8,042 nt of DNA. Origin: Oceanospirillaceae bacterium UBA7410 (GTDB taxonomy: Bacteria > Pseudomonadota > Gammaproteobacteria > Pseudomonadales > Balneatricaceae). The DNA is taken from NCBI GenBank assembly GCA_002470565.1, contig DKMQ01000102.1, forward strand, positions 1 through 8,042, in the 5' to 3' direction. This document shows, one piece after another, positions 1 to 6,314 of the stretch. Positions within the stretch are counted from its first letter, which is position 1; each line of letters opens with the position of its first letter. A program made the position numbers and the translations under genes. Under the pieces are notes generated by a model, which worked only from the letters and a program-made list of their open reading frames with translations, searched no databases and was not told the DNA's origin.

Positions 1-1014
1 CAAATCTACGGCCAAGTTGATGGTTTCTACGCCACGCTCTAGCGAGCTGCCACGCTGCTCTACAATGAGTTTCTCACCTGTAGCTGTGTGCAAGTGCACA
101 TAAGATACACCGCCTAAATGTTCAATTATATCCACTTTAAATGGATTAGGTACTTCACTTTGTACAAAGTGCTGGGGTCGAATGCCAACTACCAATTCAG
201 TGCCTTCTGCAGGCAAAGTGGCTTTAGAAGGCACGGTGATGTTATTCAACCCGGGCACCATAAGGGCGCCATTTGCTACCACAGCATTTAAGAAGTTCAT
301 GCCAGGAGAGCCAATAAAGCCTGCAACAAATTTATTCACTGGATTGTTATATAGCTCTAAAGGTGAGCCCACTTGCTCTATTCTGCCTGCTCTAAGCACT
401 ACTATTTTGTCAGCCATAGTCATGGCTTCTACCTGATCGTGGGTCACGTATATCATGGTAGCCCCCAATTCTTTATGCAGGTGGGCAAGTTCAACCCGCA
501 TTTCTACTCTTAATTCGGCATCTAAGTTTGATAGAGGCTCGTCAAATAAGAATACTTCTGGGCCGCGCACGATGGCTCTGCCAATGGCTACACGTTGACG
601 CTGGCCGCCAGACAAAGCTCTAGGTTTGCGGTCAAGGTAAGGGGTTAGCTGCAATATGTTGGATGCGTGATCTACTTTTTTGATGATTTCTAGCTTAGGA
701 ACCTTATTCATTTTCAGACCAAAGCTCATATTTTCACGCACAGTCATGTGAGGATACAAAGCATAGGTCTGAAATACCATGGCCACGCCACGATCGGAGG
801 AGTCTGCTTTAGTCACATCGCGCTCACCAATTTTTATACTGCCAGATGTGGTTTCTTCCAAACCAGCAATCATGCGTAAAAGGGTAGACTTACCACAGCC
901 TGAAGGGCCTACAAATACGCAAAAATCTCCCGCTTCAATATGTAGATCCACTCCATGGATAACACGGATGTCATCATAATTTTTAGTGGTATTGATTAAA
1001 GAAACGCTGGACAT
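1..1014 (-). CDS. Sugar ABC transporter ATP-binding protein, MalK/UgpC type (C-terminus beyond window)
   Basis: This is the cytoplasmic ATPase that powers a carbohydrate importer; two copies would dock on the two permeases encoded across the divergent promoter. Translating the reverse strand from the ATG at 1014-1012 gives 338 uninterrupted codons to the window edge. All ABC motifs are present: Walker A GPSGCGKST (residues about 36-44), Q-loop Q82 in VFQTYALYPHMT, signature LSGGQ (134-138), Walker B VFLFDE (154-159), D-loop SNLD (162-165) and switch histidine H192 in VTHDQVEAM. Residues from about 235 onward look like the MalK-type regulatory/TOBE extension (for example GIRPQHF, and a conserved-looking VDIIEHLGG). 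Family members usually run about 350-370 residues, so perhaps 15-35 residues are missing. The start is supported by a Shine-Dalgarno AAAGGG (complement of 1023-1028) 8 nt upstream. MalK-type ATPases are often shared between importers, so substrate cannot be read from it; its placement ties it to the rightward operon. Confidence 0.95.
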   Translation of the reverse strand, partial: MSSVSLINTTKNYDDIRVIHGVDLHIEAGDFCVFVGPSGCGKSTLLRMIAGLEETTSGSIKIGERDVTKADSSDRGVAMVFQTYALYPHMTVRENMSFGLKMNKVPKLEIIKKVDHASNILQLTPYLDRKPRALSGGQRQRVAIGRAIVRGPEVFLFDEPLSNLDAELRVEMRVELAHLHKELGATMIYVTHDQVEAMTMADKIVVLRAGRIEQVGSPLELYNNPVNKFVAGFIGSPGMNFLNAVVANGALMVPGLNNITVPSKATLPAEGTELVVGIRPQHFVQSEVPNPFKVDIIEHLGGVSYVHLHTATGEKLIVEQRGSSLERGVETINLAVDL

Positions 1015-1041
1015 GTTAATAACCCTTTTATTTGATACGTA

Positions 1042-1055
1042 ACTAGAGATCTAGT
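1042..1055. promoter_or_regulatory. Inverted repeat, candidate operator (ATPase side)
   Basis: A perfect inverted repeat, ACTAGA-GA-TCTAGT (6-bp arms, 2-bp centre), lies 28 bp from the ATPase start codon. If the weak leftward -10 at 1062-1067 is used, the repeat sits at the start of that transcript, where a repressor would block the ATPase gene. The symmetry is read directly. The operator role is inference and no regulator is assigned. Confidence 0.4.
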
Positions 1056-1090
1056 GAGCTTATTCTACACGTTCATGATTTCGAAAGTGC

Positions 1091-1120
1091 TTGACAAATA
1101 GAGGTTCTCATACTTATTAT
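1091..1120 (+). promoter_or_regulatory. Sigma-70-type promoter for the rightward operon
   Basis: A perfect -35 hexamer TTGACA (1091-1096) is followed after 18 bp by TATTAT (1115-1120), a 5-of-6 match to TATAAT. Transcription would start near 1127 and give a leader of about 56 nt before the binding-protein ATG at 1183. The -10 is overlapped by an inverted repeat (1112-1135), consistent with repression. A strong core promoter plus a covering operator is the usual arrangement for a substrate-induced sugar operon; that reading is inference. Confidence 0.65.
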
Positions 1121-1135
1121 TCGATTGCAATAAGT
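1112..1135. promoter_or_regulatory. Inverted repeat over the -10 and start site, candidate operator
   Basis: Arms ACTTATT (1112-1118) and AATAAGT (1129-1135) are exact inverse complements separated by 10 bp, so arm centres lie 17 bp apart and could face the same side of the helix. The element spans the -10 hexamer and the predicted start site, the classic position for a repressor. The 8-bp palindrome ATTGCAAT (1124-1131) lies inside it. The sequence differs from the repeat at 1042-1055, so the two may bind different proteins, or only one may be functional. No regulator gene is in the window. Confidence 0.4.
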
Positions 1136-1182
1136 GAAAACAGATCTCATTATCTGGAACTTAATAAAAACGGAGAACCACA

Positions 1183-2421
1183 ATGTTGCATAATAAAAAA
1201 ACTTTAGCTGCCCTATTTGCTGCAGCTTCTATGATGTCTGCAAATGCCTTTTCTGGCGAGTTAGTGATCAACACTGACACGTCTGATCCAGCCCCAAAAG
1301 CTGCTTTTGAAGCACTCATCGCTGGCTTTGAAGCTGAAAACCCTGATGTAAGTGTGACTTGGAACTTATTTGACCATGAAGGTTATAAGACTTCCATTCG
1401 TAACTTCCTTACCGCAGATGCGCCAGATTTGGCCAACTGGTATGCCGGTAACCGTATGTTGCCATACGTAAATGCAGGCTTATTTGAGCCAGTAGATGAT
1501 GTGTGGGCAGCCAACGGACTAAATGATTCTTTGGCTTCTGCCGCAGCATCTATGACCATTGATGGTAAGAAGTGGGGCGTGCCTTACACTTATTACAACT
1601 GGGGTGTTTACTATCGCCAGGACATTTTTGAAGCAAATAACATTGAAGTGCCTACAGACTGGGCTGGCTTAATGGCTGCCGGTGAAACGCTTAAGGCTGC
1701 TGGTGTTACGCCAATTACTATTGGTACTAAGTACTTATGGACTGCTGGTGGTGTATTTGATTACCTAAACTTGCGCACCAACGGTTATGACTTCCACATG
1801 GCATTAACTAAGGGCGAAGTCTCTTGGACTGATGATCGTGTAAGAGCCACCATGGCCAACTGGAAAGAATTGATCGATGCAGATTTCTTTTTAGCAGACC
1901 ATGCTGCTTATTCTTGGCAGGAAGCTTTAGCACCTATGATTCAAGGCAAAGCTGCCATGTATGTGATGGGTAACTTTGCTGTAGCGCCATTGCGTGATGC
2001 AGGCTTGACGGATGATCAACTAGGTTTCTTCCAGTTTCCTGTGATCGATGCAAGCATCCCTGTTGCTGAAGAAGCACCTACGGATACGATGCACATTCCT
2101 GCTAACGCAAAAAACAAGGTAGACGCGAAGCGTTTCTTGGCGTACTTAGCACGTGCTGATGTGCAAACTGAAATAAATGCTACTTTAGGTCAGTTGCCAA
2201 TCAACAGTGGTTCTAGTGTGTCTGATGACAAGTTCCTACAAGCTGGTTACGAAATGTTGTCTAATACCGACGGTGGTATTGCTCAGTTCTTCGACCGTGA
2301 CGCACCTGCAGAAATGGCATCAGCAGGTATGGAAGGCTTCCAAGAGTTTATGGTTAAGCCTGACCGTCTAGATGCTATCCTTGAGCGTTTAGAAAAAACC
2401 CGCAAGCGCGTTTATAAGTAA
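1183..2421 (+). CDS. Periplasmic sugar-binding protein of ABC importer (family 1 extracellular solute-binding, MalE-like)
   Basis: This 412-residue protein would capture a sugar or oligosaccharide in the periplasm and deliver it to the two downstream permeases. It opens with a classical signal peptide: basic LHNKK, hydrophobic TLAALFAAASMM, then SANA with likely Sec cleavage after A22. No lipobox cysteine is present, so a soluble periplasmic protein is expected. The mature part has the family-1 layout: an N-terminal beta strand ELVINTDTSDP, ALIAGFEAENPDVSV near residue 50, an aromatic-rich hinge/binding stretch YTYYNWGVYYRQDIF (about 136-150), WQEALAPMIQGKAAMYVMGN near 246-265, and DAKRFLAYLARADVQ near 313-327. 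Length is typical. The start is fixed by GGAGA (1172-1176) 6 nt before the ATG. Alpha-galactoside specificity is inferred from the operon's alpha-galactosidase, not from the protein itself. A terminator directly downstream should leave it the most abundant product. Confidence 0.92.
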   Translation: MLHNKKTLAALFAAASMMSANAFSGELVINTDTSDPAPKAAFEALIAGFEAENPDVSVTWNLFDHEGYKTSIRNFLTADAPDLANWYAGNRMLPYVNAGLFEPVDDVWAANGLNDSLASAAASMTIDGKKWGVPYTYYNWGVYYRQDIFEANNIEVPTDWAGLMAAGETLKAAGVTPITIGTKYLWTAGGVFDYLNLRTNGYDFHMALTKGEVSWTDDRVRATMANWKELIDADFFLADHAAYSWQEALAPMIQGKAAMYVMGNFAVAPLRDAGLTDDQLGFFQFPVIDASIPVAEEAPTDTMHIPANAKNKVDAKRFLAYLARADVQTEINATLGQLPINSGSSVSDDKFLQAGYEMLSNTDGGIAQFFDRDAPAEMASAGMEGFQEFMVKPDRLDAILERLEKTRKRVYK

Positions 2422-2435
2422 ACCCGTGGCGCATT

Positions 2436-2463
2436 GCCAGCCCATAAACAGGGCTGGCTTTTT
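2436..2463 (+). terminator. Intrinsic terminator inside the operon, after the binding-protein gene
   Basis: A perfect 8-bp GC-rich stem, GCCAGCCC (2436-2443) and GGGCTGGC (2451-2458), encloses the 7-nt loop ATAAACA and is followed by TTTTT (2459-2463). It starts 14 nt after the binding-protein stop codon and lies 35 bp before the first permease. It probably acts as a partial terminator and 3'-end stabiliser, so that more binding protein than permease mRNA is made. I see no convincing separate promoter between it and the permease, which favours readthrough. Confidence 0.85.
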
Positions 2464-2498
2464 CTATTCTAGTAAAAATCTGTGTTAAGGATAAGTAT

Positions 2499-3386
2499 AT
2501 GAGAGACTATTGGCGCGCTAATCAGCAACGTCTGGCGCCTGTGCTGTTTCTATTGCCAGGCCTATTGATGTTTTTGGTGTATGTTGTTGTGCCTATTTTC
2601 CAATCTGTTTCTATCAGCTTTTATGCATGGGATGGTTTGGGTGAGAAGGAATACGTTGGCATTGCAAACTATGTTGAGCTGATGGATGACGAAGCGTTTT
2701 ATACCTCTTTAAAGAACAACGTCATTTGGTTGGTGTTGTATATGCTGGCCATACCTGCAGGTTTGTTCGTGGCCTTATTTCTTAATCAAAATGTAAGAGG
2801 GATTCGTATTTACAAATCTCTGTTCTTTTTTCCCTTTGTTATTTCTCAAGTTGTAGTGGGCCTGGTTTTTTCTTGGTTCTACGATCCAAGTTATGGTTTA
2901 TTTAACAAAATATTAGAATTTTTTGGTGCCGACCCTATCGCTATATTAGCTGATGAAGATTGGGTTACTTATGGCATTATTATTGCTGGATTATGGCCCC
3001 AAACGGCCTATTGTATGATTTTATATTTAACGGGCTTAAATGCTGTAGACAGCGAGCAAATTGAAGCCGCCCGTTTAGACAACGCTAAGGGACTTAAACT
3101 CTTGTGGTACATTATCTTACCGCAGTTGCGCCCTGCCACATTTATAGCCATGGTGGTGACCATCATCGGCGCATTACGTAGTTTTGATTTAGTCTCTATT
3201 ATGACCAACGGAGGCCCGTGGGGCTCTAGTCGTGTATTGGCGTTTTATATGTACGAGCAAGCTTTTTCCGAATATGGCTTTCGCATGGGTTATGGTGCTG
3301 CCATTGCTGTTGTATTATTCGCTATTATGATGATTTATATCGCGTCCTTTCTTTATAAAATGTACCGTGATGAGAGGGGCCACTAA
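2499..3386 (+). CDS. Sugar ABC transporter permease, MalF type
   Basis: This 295-residue integral inner-membrane protein forms one half of the translocation pore. About six hydrophobic segments are visible: roughly residues 12-36, 74-97, 104-128, 156-180, 214-235 and 263-289. The short cytoplasmic N-terminus and the NGGPWGSS segment after the fifth helix are typical of MalF/UgpA-like subunits. The ATPase-docking EAA loop is at 189-208, beginning EAARLDNAKG and ending IILP. Its seventh position, normally glycine, is asparagine (N195), an unusual but probably tolerated change. The start is supported by AAGGA (2487-2491) 7 nt upstream. The gene follows the internal terminator and is separated from the second permease by one base. 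Confidence 0.93.
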   Translation: MRDYWRANQQRLAPVLFLLPGLLMFLVYVVVPIFQSVSISFYAWDGLGEKEYVGIANYVELMDDEAFYTSLKNNVIWLVLYMLAIPAGLFVALFLNQNVRGIRIYKSLFFFPFVISQVVVGLVFSWFYDPSYGLFNKILEFFGADPIAILADEDWVTYGIIIAGLWPQTAYCMILYLTGLNAVDSEQIEAARLDNAKGLKLLWYIILPQLRPATFIAMVVTIIGALRSFDLVSIMTNGGPWGSSRVLAFYMYEQAFSEYGFRMGYGAAIAVVLFAIMMIYIASFLYKMYRDERGH

Positions 3387-3387
3387 C

Positions 3388-4236
3388 ATGTTTCCAAGAC
3401 CTATTGAAAAAGCTTCTCCTCCTGCCAAAGCACTCTATAAAATCGCTTTGCCAGTGGCTCTTATTATTTGGCTTTTGCCTTTATTGGCTGTGGCCTTAAC
3501 GTCTTTACGTTCTCAAGCAGACATATTAACTGGCAACTATTGGGGCTGGCCTACTTCGTTTAACATGCTTGAAAACTACACCGCTATTTTTGAAAATACG
3601 CCGATTGGCCAATACATCCTAAACTCGTTTAGGGTCACCATCCCTACAGTGATAGGCGCTGTAGGCTTATCATGTATGACAGGTTTTGCCTTGGCTGTGT
3701 ATAAGTTTAAAGGCAACTTAATACTGTTCTTTTTGTTTGTGGCAGGCAATTTTGTGCCGTTTCAAATTTTGATGGTGCCAGTGCGTGATTTCACCGTTAG
3801 CTTAGGTATTTATAACACCATTAGTGGCCTTGCCTTGTTTCATATTGCGTTTCAAACTGGGTTTTGCACCTTGTTTATGCGCAACTTTATTAAAGCGTTG
3901 CCATTTGAATTAGTAGAAGCAGCTCGAGTGGAAGGGGTGAGTGAGATACGCATTTTTTGGTATGTGGTTTTGCCATTAATGAAGCCGGCTATTGCCGCAT
4001 TGTCGGTGCTTATTTTCACCTTTATATGGAATGATTATTTCTGGGCTATGGTGCTTACTCAAGGTGCGGATACACAGCCTATAACTGCGGGTCTAAACTC
4101 ACTGAATGGCCAGTGGGTCTCTTCTTGGCATTTGGTTTCTGCAGGTTCTATTGTGGCGGCTATGCCACCTGTGATCATGTTCTTCTTAATGCAGCGTCAC
4201 TTTATCGCGGGCCTAACGCTTGGGGCAGTTAAATAA
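3388..4236 (+). CDS. Sugar ABC transporter permease, MalG type
   Basis: This is the second pore subunit: 282 residues with about six membrane segments, the first near residues 17-37 (IALPVALIIWLLPLLAVAL). The EAA loop is at 177-196, starting EAARVEGVSE and ending VVLP, with the canonical glycine. The C-terminus MQRHFIAGLTLGAVK is the characteristic MalG-family tail. I place the start at the ATG at 3388, which has a purine-rich Shine-Dalgarno (GAGAGGGG, 3372-3379) 8 nt upstream and follows the preceding stop codon by one base. In-frame GTG (3367) and ATG (3370) codons upstream would add 6-7 residues but lie within the previous gene and would consume that ribosome site. The stop codon TAA overlaps the alpha-galactosidase ATG as TAATG, so the two are probably translationally coupled. 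Confidence 0.92.
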   Translation: MFPRPIEKASPPAKALYKIALPVALIIWLLPLLAVALTSLRSQADILTGNYWGWPTSFNMLENYTAIFENTPIGQYILNSFRVTIPTVIGAVGLSCMTGFALAVYKFKGNLILFFLFVAGNFVPFQILMVPVRDFTVSLGIYNTISGLALFHIAFQTGFCTLFMRNFIKALPFELVEAARVEGVSEIRIFWYVVLPLMKPAIAALSVLIFTFIWNDYFWAMVLTQGADTQPITAGLNSLNGQWVSSWHLVSAGSIVAAMPPVIMFFLMQRHFIAGLTLGAVK

Positions 4237-6314
4237 TGCAAGTTTGGCGCTTGGATGATAGTGCACAAACCATCGTTGTTGCATCCATCGATAACAGTAT
4301 GGCCTTTATTGCATACTGGGGTGCGGTGCTGCCAGAGCATGAGAACTTAGCACAAGTCGTTCACGCCCAAATGCGTGATCTGACGGGGGGCATGATAGAT
4401 CAGAACGCGCCCGTGTCTTTGTGTCCTGTAGAAGGCGACGCTTTTCCTGGAATGCCAGCCTTAGTGGCAAGCGATGCATCAGGCATAGACCTAATGCCGT
4501 GTTTTACCTTGCGCCAAGCCCATTTTAAAAAACAATCACTAGAGCTTATCTATGTGGATAAAGCCCTAGGCTTAACCTACAGCGCAAATATTAACAGTGC
4601 CATAGACGGTGTTTGGCAATTAACCAGTCAGCTAGATTCTGAAGTTGATATTAAGGTGCATTGGCTAGCCGCTCCCGTATTACCCAGCGCAGATAAAGCG
4701 CCACGAGTGTTAGAGTTTGGTGGCCGCTGGTGTGGCGAATTTAAACTCAGTGAGCGTAGCTTTGGGCCCAGTGCCTTGGTGCGTGAAAACCGCACAGGTC
4801 GCACTGGCCATGAACATTTTCCAGGTTTAATGACACTCGCCCAAGGGGCTAACTATTGCCAAGGCGACGTTTATGCTTGGCATTATGGCTGGTCTGGTGG
4901 CCATAAAATGGTTGCAGAGCAGTTGCCAGATGGTCGCAGACAAGTGCAGTTTGGCCACGTGCCTCACTCGCACCGCGCTTTGGCAAAAACCTTTTCCAGC
5001 GCCAACCAATATATCGCTTTTAGTGCTCATGGTATCAATGGTGTAAGTGTGCCTTTGCAAAAATACGTACGAGAGCAATTATTGCCTTCTAGCATCATGC
5101 AAAAACCTAGGCCTGTGCATTACAATTGCTGGGAAGCGATCTATTTTGATCATGATGTTGATTTACTAAAAGATTTGGCTAGCCGTGCTGCAGGTCTTGG
5201 TGCAGAGCGCTTTGTACTTGATGATGGTTGGTTTGGTAAACGTGATGATGACACCACATCTTTGGGGGACTGGGACCTTGATATACGTAAATACCCCCAT
5301 GGTTTAACCCCTCTTATTGAACATGTGCAATCTTGTGGTATGGGTTTTGGTTTGTGGTTTGAGCCTGAAATGGTAAATGAAGAATCTAATTTATATAAAG
5401 CACACCCGCAGTGGGTTTTGGGCAGAGCTTCACAAACCCGTGGGCGCCAGCAGTTAGTATTAAATATAGCTTTGCCTGCAGTGCAAGAATACCTCTACAC
5501 CAAAGTGAGCCATATGCTTGCCAACAACGCTATTGAATACATTAAATGGGACCATAACAGAGTGCTGCCGTTTGCTGATGTGGCACAAACTCAAGCTATT
5601 TATGGCCTGCTATCACGCTTAAGAGCAGCATTCCCCCATGTGGAAATTGAATCGTGTAGCTCTGGCGGCGCACGTATTGATTATGGCGTTTTAGAGCACA
5701 CCCAAAGAGTATGGCTATCAGATAGTAACGATGCGCTTGAACGCTTGCGCATCCAGCATCAAGCGGCTACTTTTTTACCAGCCATTGTGACTGGAAGTCA
5801 TGTGGGCCCAAGGCATTGTCACACAAGTGGTCGAGTGCACAGTATGAACTTTAGAGCTTGGGTGGCGGCGCAGCGCCACATGGGCATGGAAATGGACCCA
5901 AGGGAGCTTACCACCACAGAAGCAGATCAACTGCGACAGGTGGTGACTTTTTGGAAGCAACAACGAGATTGGCTGTTAAAGGCAGATATTCTGCGTTTAG
6001 ACAGCCACGATAAGGCTGTTTTAGCCGAGCTGCACTTGGCAGCAACAGGTGAGCAATTTGTAGTGTTTGCAGGGGTTGCTGATAGCAGCGCACAAATAAG
6101 CCCTAGGCCATTGCCGCTCACTGGATTAGATGCCAAAGCCCAGTATGAAATAGATTTAGTAAACCGTGATGAACTAGTCAGTTTGTCGCGTGGAGAGATG
6201 GCGATTAAGGTGGAAAAACTAACCCTTAGTGGCAGCTATTTAATGAACTACGGTGTCACCCTACCTTGGCAGTTTCCTAACGCCATGTGGGTATTAAAAG
6301 GAAAGCGATTATGA
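4236..6314 (+). CDS. GH36 alpha-galactosidase, cytoplasmic
   Basis: This 692-residue glycoside hydrolase family 36 enzyme would remove terminal alpha-galactose from imported oligosaccharides with retention of configuration. An N-terminal beta-supersandwich domain (about 1-290) precedes the catalytic barrel (about 290-600) and a C-terminal beta domain. Active-site motifs are complete: LDDGWFGKR with D329/D330, FGLWFEPEMVNEES, YIKWDHNR with nucleophile D439, CSSGGARIDYG (474-484), and WLSDSNDALERLRIQ with probable acid/base D496. Catalytic roles are assigned by analogy with characterised GH36 enzymes. There is no signal peptide, so hydrolysis follows uptake by the ABC system. Length is close to the usual 700-730 residues. 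Translation probably starts by coupling: the ATG shares a base with the permease stop, and only a weak TGGGG (4221-4225) lies upstream. The stop overlaps the next gene as ATGA. Melibiose, raffinose or galactosyl side chains are plausible substrates; GH36 also includes raffinose synthases and alpha-N-acetylgalactosaminidases, which fit less well in a bacterial operon of this kind. Confidence 0.94.
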   Translation: MQVWRLDDSAQTIVVASIDNSMAFIAYWGAVLPEHENLAQVVHAQMRDLTGGMIDQNAPVSLCPVEGDAFPGMPALVASDASGIDLMPCFTLRQAHFKKQSLELIYVDKALGLTYSANINSAIDGVWQLTSQLDSEVDIKVHWLAAPVLPSADKAPRVLEFGGRWCGEFKLSERSFGPSALVRENRTGRTGHEHFPGLMTLAQGANYCQGDVYAWHYGWSGGHKMVAEQLPDGRRQVQFGHVPHSHRALAKTFSSANQYIAFSAHGINGVSVPLQKYVREQLLPSSIMQKPRPVHYNCWEAIYFDHDVDLLKDLASRAAGLGAERFVLDDGWFGKRDDDTTSLGDWDLDIRKYPHGLTPLIEHVQSCGMGFGLWFEPEMVNEESNLYKAHPQWVLGRASQTRGRQQLVLNIALPAVQEYLYTKVSHMLANNAIEYIKWDHNRVLPFADVAQTQAIYGLLSRLRAAFPHVEIESCSSGGARIDYGVLEHTQRVWLSDSNDALERLRIQHQAATFLPAIVTGSHVGPRHCHTSGRVHSMNFRAWVAAQRHMGMEMDPRELTTTEADQLRQVVTFWKQQRDWLLKADILRLDSHDKAVLAELHLAATGEQFVVFAGVADSSAQISPRPLPLTGLDAKAQYEIDLVNRDELVSLSRGEMAIKVEKLTLSGSYLMNYGVTLPWQFPNAMWVLKGKRL

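Larger units (their letters stand above)
1015..1182. promoter_or_regulatory. Divergent intergenic control region
   Basis: This 168-bp non-coding stretch separates the leftward ATPase gene from the rightward transporter/catabolic operon. It holds a clear rightward promoter, two inverted repeats (1042-1055 and 1112-1135), an 8-bp palindrome TTTCGAAA at 1079-1086 just upstream of the rightward -35, and Shine-Dalgarno sequences at both ends (1023-1028 reverse, 1172-1176 forward). For leftward transcription the best -10 I can see is TAGAAT (complement of 1062-1067), but the hexamer 17 bp upstream of it (GCACTT) is a poor -35, so the leftward promoter is uncertain and may need an activator. No small ORF or RNA gene is evident. 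Confidence 0.75.

Noticed and set aside
182..979. Plus-strand open frames at 182-436 and 779-979
   Set aside because: They lie opposite the ABC ATPase gene, which has every ABC motif on the minus strand; the plus-strand translations show no domain and have no ribosome site.
1079..1086. Palindrome TTTCGAAA as a LacI-type operator
   Set aside because: The symmetry does not extend beyond 8 bp, which is too short to support a site on its own.
1141..1156. Possible leader hairpin CAGAT-N6-ATCTG, considered as a riboswitch or attenuator
   Set aside because: Only five base pairs, no T-tract and no leader peptide; a stem this short is expected by chance.
3367..3387. Earlier GTG/ATG starts for the MalG-type permease
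   Set aside because: They would overlap the preceding gene and cover the Shine-Dalgarno that serves the ATG at 3388; homologous permeases, as recalled, start near MFPRPIEK.
4827..6136. Several minus-strand open frames opposite the alpha-galactosidase
   Set aside because: Short, overlapping one another, without ribosome sites or recognisable motifs, and opposite conserved GH36 sequence.
6287..6310. Upstream in-frame start for the dehydratase
   Set aside because: It sits in the alpha-galactosidase tail ahead of the good AAGGAA site; the ATG at 6311 has correct spacing and a typical ATGA overlap.
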